Source: Candidatus Methylomirabilota bacterium
GTDB lineage: Bacteria; Methylomirabilota; Methylomirabilia; Methylomirabilales; CSP1-5
Direction of reading: 5' to 3'
DNA: 7,413 nt
Assembly: GCA_022615475.1 (NCBI GenBank)
Contig: JAKEGQ010000224.1
Span: 1-7,413 of the forward strand
Below are positions 1-5,132 of the stretch, piece by piece. The notes under the pieces are model-generated. The model was not told the DNA's origin. It worked only from the letters and a program-made list of their open reading frames with translations, and ran no database searches. Each line of letters begins with the position of its first letter. The stretch's first letter is position 1. A program made the position numbers and the translations under genes.

Positions 1-362
1 GCCAGGTTCGCGAGGGCCTCCTCCAAGCCGGTTCGCGCCTCTGCCAGGGAGATGAGCAGGTATCCGGTTGCGAGGAGGAGACTGACCGCCACCTTCCGCC
101 AAGGGTTCTTCCCCGGGATGCCGACTTCATCCCATGTCATTCTGTACCAATAGCGTGTCAGGAGGACAACCAGCGTCAGGTTGTAGACCGGAAAGACCAG
201 ATAGGCGATACGGATGTCGACGGCACTCCCCTTAACTGCGGCGGGGACCAGGAGAGTCGTCGGGAGCAACCATGCGACGTATGTCCACAAGATGCCTATG
301 GCGGACAACGGACGCGGGTCTGGCGATCGGGAGGTCTCTTTGTCGCAGTGGCCGCAGGTCAC
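1..362 (-). CDS. Small membrane protein with N-terminal CxxC, partial (C-terminus off the window)
   Basis: I do not recognise the family. Reading the minus strand from a GTG at 362, 120 residues are present and the frame is still open at base 1. The protein starts MTCGHCDKETS, a CxxC knuckle that could be half of a zinc ribbon or a redox pair. Three hydrophobic stretches follow at about residues 19-43, 50-70 and 89-107, so it is an integral membrane protein; a basic/aromatic loop (RYWYRMTWDEVG) lies between the second and third. The GTG start is chosen because a stop lies directly upstream in frame (365-363) and GGAGAG sits 4 bases before it. It lies 45 bases downstream of the exported four-cysteine protein on the same strand, so the two may be co-transcribed. 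No function is assigned. Confidence 0.62.
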   Translation of the reverse strand, partial: MTCGHCDKETSRSPDPRPLSAIGILWTYVAWLLPTTLLVPAAVKGSAVDIRIAYLVFPVYNLTLVVLLTRYWYRMTWDEVGIPGKNPWRKVAVSLLLATGYLLISLAEARTGLEEALANL

Positions 363-372
363 TCATCTCTCC
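363..372 (-). promoter_or_regulatory. Ribosome binding site deciding the GTG start at 362
   Basis: On the minus strand GGAGAG (372-367) is followed by ATGA and then GTG. The ATG inside this string (366-364) opens a different frame that stops after about 44 codons, whereas the GTG frame stays open and encodes membrane helices. The site therefore supports a GTG start. Confidence 0.5.
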
Positions 373-373
373 G

Positions 374-392
374 CGAGGCCCGCCGGGCCTCG
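374..392. repeat. Perfect inverted repeat (8-bp stem) between two minus-strand genes
   Basis: CGAGGCCC, loop GCC, GGGCCTCG. It lies between the stop of the exported protein (408) and the ribosome binding site of the next minus-strand gene. There is no T-tract on either side, so it is not a classical terminator. Its position just before the ribosome binding site could allow translational control or mRNA processing, but this is only inferred from place. Confidence 0.5.
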
Positions 393-407
393 AAGCCGGA
401 CTCCGGG

Positions 408-1214
408 CTAGCGAGGGACCCAGTACCGATAGCCGTTTTGTGCCTGCTGGAATTGCTGTCCATCCTTTGCGACGGCGAGACTGAGGGACTCACCCTCGGA
501 GCCAGCCCAACTGATCCCAATCGCGGAAAAGCTCTGTCCCTCTATGACAAACAGGACCCGAAAGTCCTCCGGATGTAGCGCCCCAGCGTCTTCGACTCGC
601 CAGAGATCATGACCCTCGCCCCTGTATTCAGCGGGATAATCGTGGAAAATGGCGGTTTGGGACCCGACCAGGACAATGCTCGCCAAGGCCTCCGGTCCTT
701 CTCGTGCGAACTCGATGAGCAAAACCTGCTTGTCGGAGGAGACCCGCGCGATGCGCCAACAGTTTTGGACCCGTCGGCGCTTCGCCAGCGCGAGTCGCTC
801 CTGCTCTCCTTGCGGGCAATCCGCTGGTACCGCCGGCTGGACGCTACGCAGCTTTCCCGCAGACACGAGGGTGTCCTCGGCAAGGAAGCATGTCTCATCA
901 GCTCTTGCCTTTCCTTGGGGTAGCCGGAAGACGTCTCCCGGCTGGTTGTGAAAGTTGTACGCGAGATCTCTGCCATCGTGGGCTTGCATCCCCTCTTGGC
1001 GTAATTCGAACTGCGCCAGCAGCCGCCTGCCACCCGAGCAGAGCGCTGCGCGAACCCGCTCTGGATGCTTCAGGTCCGTCAAGGCAAGCAGTCGGGTGCC
1101 AGTGGGATCCACGAAGGCGAAGGTCCCATACTCGGGCGTTTCTGCCTGGGCTGTCCTGAGGGCCAGCCCACAGCCGAGAACGAGGATGATGAGACACCGG
1201 CCCATGATGCGCAT
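408..1214 (-). CDS. Exported four-cysteine protein of unknown function
   Basis: A 268-residue protein of no family I recognise. Residues 1-24 form a Sec signal peptide: Arg-containing start, hydrophobic LIILVLGCGLAL, then AQA before Glu25, a good signal peptidase I site. VLGC (12-15) resembles a weak lipobox, so lipidation at Cys15 cannot be excluded. The mature part looks globular, mixed alpha/beta, with four cysteines (59, 109, 133, 152) that could form two disulfides in an oxidising compartment, and it ends YRYWVPR. The frame stays open upstream to 1694, but that extension is low-complexity Arg/Pro/Gly; I start at 1214 because the signal peptide begins there. An ATG at 1292 with GAGG 6 bases upstream is an alternative that would put 26 odd residues before the signal peptide. 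It probably forms a unit with the downstream membrane gene. Confidence 0.7.
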   Translation of the reverse strand: MRIMGRCLIILVLGCGLALRTAQAETPEYGTFAFVDPTGTRLLALTDLKHPERVRAALCSGGRRLLAQFELRQEGMQAHDGRDLAYNFHNQPGDVFRLPQGKARADETCFLAEDTLVSAGKLRSVQPAVPADCPQGEQERLALAKRRRVQNCWRIARVSSDKQVLLIEFAREGPEALASIVLVGSQTAIFHDYPAEYRGEGHDLWRVEDAGALHPEDFRVLFVIEGQSFSAIGISWAGSEGESLSLAVAKDGQQFQQAQNGYRYWVPR

Positions 1215-1647
1215 GTCAATTCCGGCCCCCGGCCCCCCCGGGTGCTGCCTAACACTTCGCCGCCAACTGAGAATCCCGCCTAGCAGATCCATCCTGATCC
1301 TCTGGCGTCTTGGGTGGTTGTGTGTGAGTTCCGATGTCTCAGGTGCAATTTTCGGGCCCCGAGACTGAGCTCGACTCACGCCAGCTCCCTCAGCCAAGGC
1401 CTTCTCCCGATCCGCATCCCTGTCGGCTGTCTTCCGTCTCATCTCTCTTCTAAGTCGACAGGGTCCTGGTCCTGCCAGACCTCCCCCGCAATGGGTTCCT
1501 CGGGACTGCCGTGAAACCCGATCAATCCGATGAGCCCCCTCCCCCCGTATTTCAAGATGAACCCCAGGAACGGGTGAGCCCTCCCGGGGCAATCCAGGCC
1601 GGGGGGGCGTAAACAAGGGTAAAGGGTGGAAGAGAGGGGGTGATTTC
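1215..1647. other. Divergent intergenic region, 433 bases, no gene recognised
   Basis: This region separates divergent genes and should hold both promoters, but I find no convincing -35/-10 pair on either strand. It is rich in homopolymer runs (G or C tracts near 1225-1242, 1535-1550 and 1601-1607). Translated frames here are Arg/Pro/Ser-rich and do not resemble proteins. The last part, 1601-1647, is the leader of the cupredoxin gene. Confidence 0.5.
1634..1643 (+). promoter_or_regulatory. Extended Shine-Dalgarno of the cupredoxin gene, inside a G-run leader
   Basis: GAGGGGGTGA, followed by TTTC and the ATG at 1648, matches the complement of the 16S rRNA 3' end (AGGAGGTGAT) with one mismatch. 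Four G-runs lie at 1601-1607, 1617-1619, 1624-1626 and 1636-1640, the last being part of the Shine-Dalgarno itself, so a folded G-quadruplex would hide the site. Confidence 0.55.
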
Positions 1648-2055
1648 ATGAAGCGGGTCCGGCACTGGCTGCCTTGGTGGGTGGCCCCATGCAAAGCCCT
1701 GGGGCTTGCCTGCCTCAGCGCCCTGGTCCTCGTAAGCGTTGTTGGCTACTCCGTGAGTGCTGAGCGGACCTCGGAGGGGGTCGGCGCCAATCAGACCGCC
1801 GTCACTATCAAGACGTTCCAATTCAACCCCAACCGCCTTGAAGTAAGAACCGGCACGAAGGTCACCTGGACGAACCAGGACGAGGTCTTACACACCGTCA
1901 CCTCGGGCACTCCCGAAACTCGCGACGGCCGGTTCGGCTCGCCGCTCGATGGGAAAGGGGCTGCCACCAGCGTGACTCTCACCGAGCCGGGCACCTACCC
2001 TTACTTTTGCGAGAGGCATCAGTCCATGCAGGGAGAGATTCGCGTCCAGCAGTAA
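1648..2055 (+). CDS. Secreted plastocyanin/amicyanin-like cupredoxin (type 1 copper protein)
   Basis: This 135-residue protein should be a small periplasmic electron carrier binding one type 1 copper. Residues 1-38 are a signal sequence: basic MKRVRHW, a hydrophobic core at about 17-33, and SVSA before Glu39. The remaining ~97 residues match a plastocyanin fold in length and motifs: FQFNPNRLEVRTGTKVTWTNQD (54-78) is the usual N-terminal strand pattern, His82 in VLHTVTSG is the first ligand, and FCERHQSM gives Cys121, His124 and Met127 with C-x2-H-x2-M spacing. All four ligands are present, so a blue copper site is expected. It lies 65 bases upstream of the tandem-domain protein and is probably co-transcribed with it. 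Its partner is unknown: no multicopper oxidase, nitrite reductase or cytochrome gene is in view. Confidence 0.9.
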   Translation: MKRVRHWLPWWVAPCKALGLACLSALVLVSVVGYSVSAERTSEGVGANQTAVTIKTFQFNPNRLEVRTGTKVTWTNQDEVLHTVTSGTPETRDGRFGSPLDGKGAATSVTLTEPGTYPYFCERHQSMQGEIRVQQ

Positions 2056-2120
2056 CAGAACCGTCGTGAAGAGAGAGCGAACAGATTTTCGTCACCTTCA
2101 CTTTTGAAAGGAGAAGAGTA

Positions 2121-3338
2121 ATGAAGAGCATGTTCCGAAGACTCACCGGGGTTGTGGCGGCCGTCGCGCTCCTGACGGTGGCCTCCACGACGACGTCACC
2201 AGCTCAGTCAGTGAAAAGCCCGATGACCCCGACGTCGGCCACCAAGGCGGCCGAGCTGCGCACTACGCTGAACGGACTGTTCGGCGAGCATGTCCTGATT
2301 GCGGCCGTCGCCACCAGCCACGCCCTCGGCGGCCGCGAGGCCGCATTCAAGGGTGCGGCAGCCGGCCTCGACGCCAACTCCGTGGACCTCTCGAAGGCCA
2401 TCGGATCGGTCTACGGGCCCGACGCCGAAAAGGCGTTCCTCCCTCTGTGGCGCCGGCACATCGGGTTTGTCGTGGATTACACCACTGGGGTTGCCACCAA
2501 GGACAAGGCCAAGCAGGACAAAGCGGTCAGCGACCTGCTCGGCTACACTCAGGACCTGGGTGCCTTCCTGAGTTCGGCCAACCCCTATCTTCCTAAGGAT
2601 GTCGTGGCCGGCCTGGTCAAGACCCACATCCTGACCCTGAAGGACGTCATTGACGCCCAGGCGAGCGGCGATTTTCCCAAGGCCTATACGGCCGTCCGCA
2701 CCGCCTATAGCCACATGCAGATGATCGGCGACCCGCTGGCCTCGGCCATCGTAAAGCAGTTCCCGGATCGATTCGCCGGCTGGCCGGATTCACCGGCTTC
2801 GAGCCTCCGGAACACACTCAATATGGAACTCCGCGAGCACGTCATCCTCGCGGCCATGACGACCGGCTCAGCCCTCGGCGGCCGCGAGGCAGAGTTCAAG
2901 GCCGCAGCCGGGGCGGTGGACGGCAACTCGATCGACATCTCTAAGACCATCGGCATGGCCTACGGACCCGATGCTGAAAAGGCGTTCCTGCCTCTCTGGC
3001 GCCGGCATATCGGGTTCGTCGTGGATTACACCACTGGGGTTGCCACCAAGGACAAGGCCAAGCAGGACAAGGCCGTCGCCGACCTCGTCCAGTACAGCCA
3101 GGACTTGGGCGCCTTCTTTTCCTCAGCCAACGAGAAGCTGCCCAAGCAGGTCGTGGCCAACCTGGTCAAGGACCACATTCTCACCCTCAAGCCAGTGATT
3201 GACGCCCAGGCGGCAAAGGACTGGGGGAAGGTCTACCCCAACCTTCGAGACGCGGCTGGTCATATGCAGATGATCGGCGACCCGTTGGCCGAGGCGACTG
3301 TCCAGAAATTCGCCACGAAGTTCGCAGCGGCAAGGTAG
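2121..3338 (+). CDS. Exported tandem-duplicated helical protein with conserved histidines
   Basis: The protein has 405 residues. Residues 1-29 are a Sec signal peptide (MFRRL, hydrophobic VVAAVALLTVA, cleavage near SPAQ). The rest is two copies of an all-helical domain, about residues 46-219 and 229-402, aligned without gaps at a constant offset of 183 and about 70% identical by eye. Four histidines keep register: 57/240 in EHV, 113/296 in LWRRHIGF, 169/352 in HILTLK and 198/381 in HMQMIGDPLA; His67 is not conserved. Helix-spaced histidines in a bundle suggest metal or heme binding, and the cupredoxin upstream makes copper plausible, but this is inference. I recall similar helical domains in Firmicute proteins labelled copper amine oxidase-like and give no family name. 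AAGGAG lies 7 bases before the ATG. A strong hairpin follows the gene. Confidence 0.8.
   Translation: MKSMFRRLTGVVAAVALLTVASTTTSPAQSVKSPMTPTSATKAAELRTTLNGLFGEHVLIAAVATSHALGGREAAFKGAAAGLDANSVDLSKAIGSVYGPDAEKAFLPLWRRHIGFVVDYTTGVATKDKAKQDKAVSDLLGYTQDLGAFLSSANPYLPKDVVAGLVKTHILTLKDVIDAQASGDFPKAYTAVRTAYSHMQMIGDPLASAIVKQFPDRFAGWPDSPASSLRNTLNMELREHVILAAMTTGSALGGREAEFKAAAGAVDGNSIDISKTIGMAYGPDAEKAFLPLWRRHIGFVVDYTTGVATKDKAKQDKAVADLVQYSQDLGAFFSSANEKLPKQVVANLVKDHILTLKPVIDAQAAKDWGKVYPNLRDAAGHMQMIGDPLAEATVQKFATKFAAAR
2256..2777 (+). repeat. Internal duplication, copy 1
   Basis: Encodes residues 46-219 (LRTTLNGLFGEHV to QFPDRFA). It pairs with 2805-3326 at an exact offset of 549 bases (183 codons) with no indels. 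Identity is about 70% at protein level and includes a block of 39 identical residues (98-136). Confidence 0.9.
2805..3326 (+). repeat. Internal duplication, copy 2
   Basis: Encodes residues 229-402 (LRNTLNMELREHV to KFATKFA). Bases 3018-3070 are identical to 2469-2521 over 53 positions, whereas synonymous changes are common just outside that block. Recent gene conversion or strong constraint would explain this. Confidence 0.9.
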
Positions 3339-3373
3339 GGAGCGGGCATCGATCTGGGCGAGCTTGGGCCATG

Positions 3374-3408
3374 ACGACCGGGGCCAGTCCTTGGCCCCGG
3401 TCGTTCTT
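3374..3408 (+). terminator. Strong hairpin terminator after the tandem His protein
   Basis: A perfect 13-bp stem (ACGACCGGGGCCA with TGGCCCCGGTCGT) and a 5-base loop (GTCCT), followed by a short T-rich tail (TCTT). It begins 35 bases after the stop at 3338 and lies before the TetR promoter, so it isolates the cupredoxin unit from the regulator. The tail is short, so termination may be partial. Confidence 0.75.
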
Positions 3409-3447
3409 GGCGTCCGCACTGCTCAGGCGGCTGTGAAAAAATTCCAC

Positions 3448-3476
3448 TTGACAAGCGTCGGGCGTAGCCGTATTGT
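3448..3476 (+). promoter_or_regulatory. Sigma70-type promoter of the TetR regulator
   Basis: A perfect -35 box TTGACA (3448-3453), a 17-base spacer, and the -10 box TATTGT (3471-3476). The start of transcription would fall near 3483, about 34 bases before the chosen ATG. This also rules out the upstream ATG at 3364, which lies within the terminator region. Confidence 0.75.
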
Positions 3477-3493
3477 ACTGACCGGTCGGTACA
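3474..3493. promoter_or_regulatory. Palindromic operator overlapping the -10 box (probable TetR autoregulation site)
   Basis: TGTACTGACC|GGTCGGTACA is a 20-base palindrome with 9 of 10 paired positions; the only break is T3479 against G3488. It overlaps the last bases of the -10 box and the predicted transcription start, so a bound repressor would block RNA polymerase. Size and symmetry are typical of TetR-family operators, and the gene directly downstream encodes such a protein. Binding by that protein is inferred. Confidence 0.72.
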
Positions 3494-3516
3494 CAATTGA
3501 GGCACCTAATCAGCGT

Positions 3517-4116
3517 ATGCACCAAGAAACCTCGAAAAGCACCAAGGAGCAGATTCTACAGACCGCTTGCCGGCTGATCCATCGCAAGGGCTTTAATAAT
3601 ACGAGCTTAGAGGATATTCTCCGGGAGAGTGGTGTTGGTAAGGGGAATTTCTATTACTACTTTAAGAGCAAAGATGATCTCGGCTATGCGGTTCTCGATC
3701 GACTCGCCCTATGGACTTCTCAGCAGATAGGACAGGAGATCTTTGGCAATGGAGAGGATCCGGTGGGAGAGATCTTCCATCTCTTCGATCTTGTCATCGC
3801 CATGCAACGGGAGGCTGGCTGCATGGGGGGATGCCCCCTTGGGAACCTCGCCATCGAAATGAGCGATATCCACGATGGGTTTCGCCACCGGATCGAGGAA
3901 ATCCTGGCGAGCTGGCACCGCTACATAGCCGGGGCCCTGGCCCGGGCCCAGGCGAAGGGCCAGTTGGCCCAAAATGTGCAATTGGACCGGATCGCGGACT
4001 TCATCTTTGCCGGGGTTGAGGGGGCCATCCTGGTCACGAAGGTTCGGAAGGACCTGGGCGTCCTCGAAGGGTGCATGGACGAACTCAAGCAATATGTGCG
4101 GAGGTATCTCGTCTAA
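3517..4116 (+). CDS. TetR/AcrR-family repressor, NemR-like
   Basis: A 199-residue DNA-binding repressor. Residues 9-55 are the TetR N-terminal domain; the helix-turn-helix is about 29-49 (SLEDILRESGVGKGNFYYYF) followed by KSKDDL. The C-terminal ligand domain carries GGCPLGNLAIEMSD around Cys106. From memory, E. coli NemR is also 199 residues, with Cys106 in a GCL motif and Lys175, the two residues that react when it senses hypochlorous acid or electrophiles. Here Cys106 and Lys175 (ILVTKV) are at the same numbers, and Cys102 is an extra thiol. The ATG at 3517 fits the promoter and operator; its ribosome binding site is weak (GAGG 14 bases upstream). It probably represses itself and the zinc-ribbon gene behind it. 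The ligand is not proven. Confidence 0.88.
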   Translation: MHQETSKSTKEQILQTACRLIHRKGFNNTSLEDILRESGVGKGNFYYYFKSKDDLGYAVLDRLALWTSQQIGQEIFGNGEDPVGEIFHLFDLVIAMQREAGCMGGCPLGNLAIEMSDIHDGFRHRIEEILASWHRYIAGALARAQAKGQLAQNVQLDRIADFIFAGVEGAILVTKVRKDLGVLEGCMDELKQYVRRYLV

Positions 4117-4153
4117 TGAGACACACGGTGAGTGATCAATCCCAACCCGCATC

Positions 4154-4159
4154 GGGGAG
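4154..4159 (+). promoter_or_regulatory. Ribosome binding site deciding the start of the zinc-ribbon gene
   Basis: GGGGAG lies 7 bases before ATG 4167. The other in-frame ATG (4116) overlaps the TetR stop as TAATG, which would give translational coupling and 17 extra residues (MRHTVSDQ...). The clear ribosome binding site favours 4167. Confidence 0.5.
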
Positions 4160-4166
4160 CGACGTC

Positions 4167-4439
4167 ATGAACGCGACGATCGTAGAATATACCGATGAAA
4201 GGCCACCGGAGAACTTGTATCCGAAGCGTATTGTTTCGCCCACCAAGGGAAGGGCCTGTTGTGCCGGCAACATGGAGCAGATCGGTGGCGTGAGGCGGGA
4301 GGAGACGCGGGCCTACTTTTATCGTCGGTGTCGTGCGTGCGGGTACACCGTCCGTCACTTTCTGTCCGCGCCGCCCCCCGATTCTCCCAAAGGCTCCTGG
4401 GAGGATGAGCAGACCGCCCTCCTAAAGCTGGTCGCCTAG
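4167..4439 (+). CDS. Small zinc-ribbon-like protein
   Basis: A 90-residue soluble protein of unknown function (107 if translation starts at the coupled ATG 4116). The second half of a zinc ribbon is clear: RRCRACGYTVRHF with Cys55 and Cys58. The first knuckle is odd: RACCAGNME has adjacent Cys31 and Cys32 instead of CxxC, and the position where the first Cys would be is Arg29, so metal binding may be altered or use other ligands. Residues around EETRAY...RRCxAC match, also at DNA level, the zinc-finger segment of the EndoQ protein encoded about 1.65 kb downstream. It follows the TetR gene directly without a terminator and may be under its control. It could be a nucleic-acid-binding or protein-binding accessory factor; the sequence does not decide. 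Confidence 0.72.
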   Translation: MNATIVEYTDERPPENLYPKRIVSPTKGRACCAGNMEQIGGVRREETRAYFYRRCRACGYTVRHFLSAPPPDSPKGSWEDEQTALLKLVA

Positions 4440-4443
4440 TACT

Positions 4444-4504
4444 GTTCCAACATATTGCGCCAGTTCCGACGAAGGAACGGGCTGCCGTTCCAACTGAGCC
4501 TTTT
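4444..4504 (+). promoter_or_regulatory. Competing hairpins between the zinc-ribbon and coiled-coil genes
   Basis: GTTCC occurs three times (4444, 4463, 4487) around one GGAAC (4474-4478). GTTCC 4463-4467 can pair with GGAAC 4474-4478, or GGAACGG 4474-4480 can pair with CCGTTCC 4485-4491 (7 bp, loop GCTG). The two stems exclude each other. A short T-run (4501-4504) follows at a distance of 9 bases. This could be a weak attenuator or a processing site; no ligand motif is seen. Confidence 0.35.
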
Positions 4505-4559
4505 CAACCGTCTTGCCGCGACAGACCTCTTGCCCCAGGCAGGGAGGGGAGGAGAGGGG

Positions 4560-4955
4560 ATGGACTGCGGGCGGTGGTTCAAGGCGCTGATGGGGAGCCT
4601 CCTGAAGGGGCGCGCTCGTTGGTTCGCCCGCCGTCAAGACGAGATCGGCCCGAGTTCCCCAGAAGTGCACCGGCGTGAGATCCAGCGCCTTGAGGCAGAG
4701 CGTGAAAGGCTGCGGACCGCCCTCAGGGAGCAGCAGGCCGCCTTTCAAGCGCGCCACACTATTCTGGATCGGTTTCCGGCAGAAGGAGGCATCCCTCTTG
4801 CCGAGGTCGACCGGCGCCTTGAAAACCTCGGGCGGATTCGGCAAGAGCGCCTGAAGGCACAGGAAGAGGCCTGTGAGCGGCGGATCCGCGAGCTCGAGCA
4901 GCAGCTCCGCAGGCGGTTCGGCTCTGCTCACCGCAAGCGGTTCGGCCCTCAATAA
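4560..4955 (+). CDS. Arg/Glu-rich coiled-coil protein of unknown function
   Basis: A 131-residue protein without a recognised family. Residues 1-26 are basic and amphipathic (MDCGRWFKALMGSLLKGRARWFARRQ), perhaps a nucleic-acid or membrane-surface contact. Residues about 36-65 and 80-119 are long heptad-like helices (for example REIQRLEAERERLRTALREQ), separated by a turn with Pro73 and Gly76-Gly77, so a helical hairpin or coiled-coil dimer is likely. It ends with RRFGSAHRKRFGPQ, a basic tail made from a short repeat. ATG 4560 is preceded by a very strong GGGGAGGAG 5 bases upstream; a TTG at 4455 would only add a less convincing stretch. It lies 120 bases after the zinc-ribbon gene on the same strand with no strong terminator between, so it may be the last gene of the TetR unit. 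Confidence 0.68.
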   Translation: MDCGRWFKALMGSLLKGRARWFARRQDEIGPSSPEVHRREIQRLEAERERLRTALREQQAAFQARHTILDRFPAEGGIPLAEVDRRLENLGRIRQERLKAQEEACERRIRELEQQLRRRFGSAHRKRFGPQ

Positions 4956-5067
4956 TTCTCGTGGGTCATTAGCCCCCCCGCCAGACACCTCGCCTTCCCA
5001 CGATGTTTCGGGCCACTTGGCGTACTCGCCGATCTCCCCGCGGCTCAGAGCCGGGAAAGTAATTGTA

Positions 5068-5096
5068 TTGACAGCCGGGGGGAGCTGTAGTATTTA
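5068..5096 (+). promoter_or_regulatory. Sigma70-type promoter of the EndoQ gene
   Basis: TTGACA (5068-5073), a 17-base spacer and TATTTA (5091-5096). Transcription would start near 5103 and leave a leader of about 30 bases. A palindrome CGGCTC-A-GAGCCG (5041-5053) lies just upstream of the -35 box and could be a regulator site. I see no SOS (LexA) box, so damage induction by that route is not supported. Confidence 0.65.
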
Positions 5097-5132
5097 CCGA
5101 ACCGATTGTACCGGGGTCGTCGTGGGGGGACG

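Noticed and set aside
1215..1694. Extension of the exported minus-strand protein to a 428-residue reading frame
   Set aside because: The extra 160 residues are Arg/Pro/Gly-rich, place the signal peptide in the middle of the protein, and overlap the start of the cupredoxin gene on the other strand.
2121..3338. Hemerythrin or ferritin assignment for the tandem helical protein
   Set aside because: Histidines sit on helices, but the HxxxE and ExxH spacing patterns of those families are not present, so I kept the call generic.
3364..3516. Earlier ATG for the TetR gene (250 residues)
   Set aside because: It begins before the terminator hairpin and upstream of the promoter and operator, and the added residues are the translation of those sites.
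5106..5132. TTG start giving EndoQ nine extra residues
   Set aside because: It lies almost at the predicted transcription start and lacks a ribosome binding site, whereas ATG 5133 has one and gives the standard PHP N-terminus.
5030..5132. SOS (LexA) box upstream of EndoQ
   Set aside because: No CTGT-N8-ACAG or similar spacing is present; only a short CGGCTC palindrome is seen.
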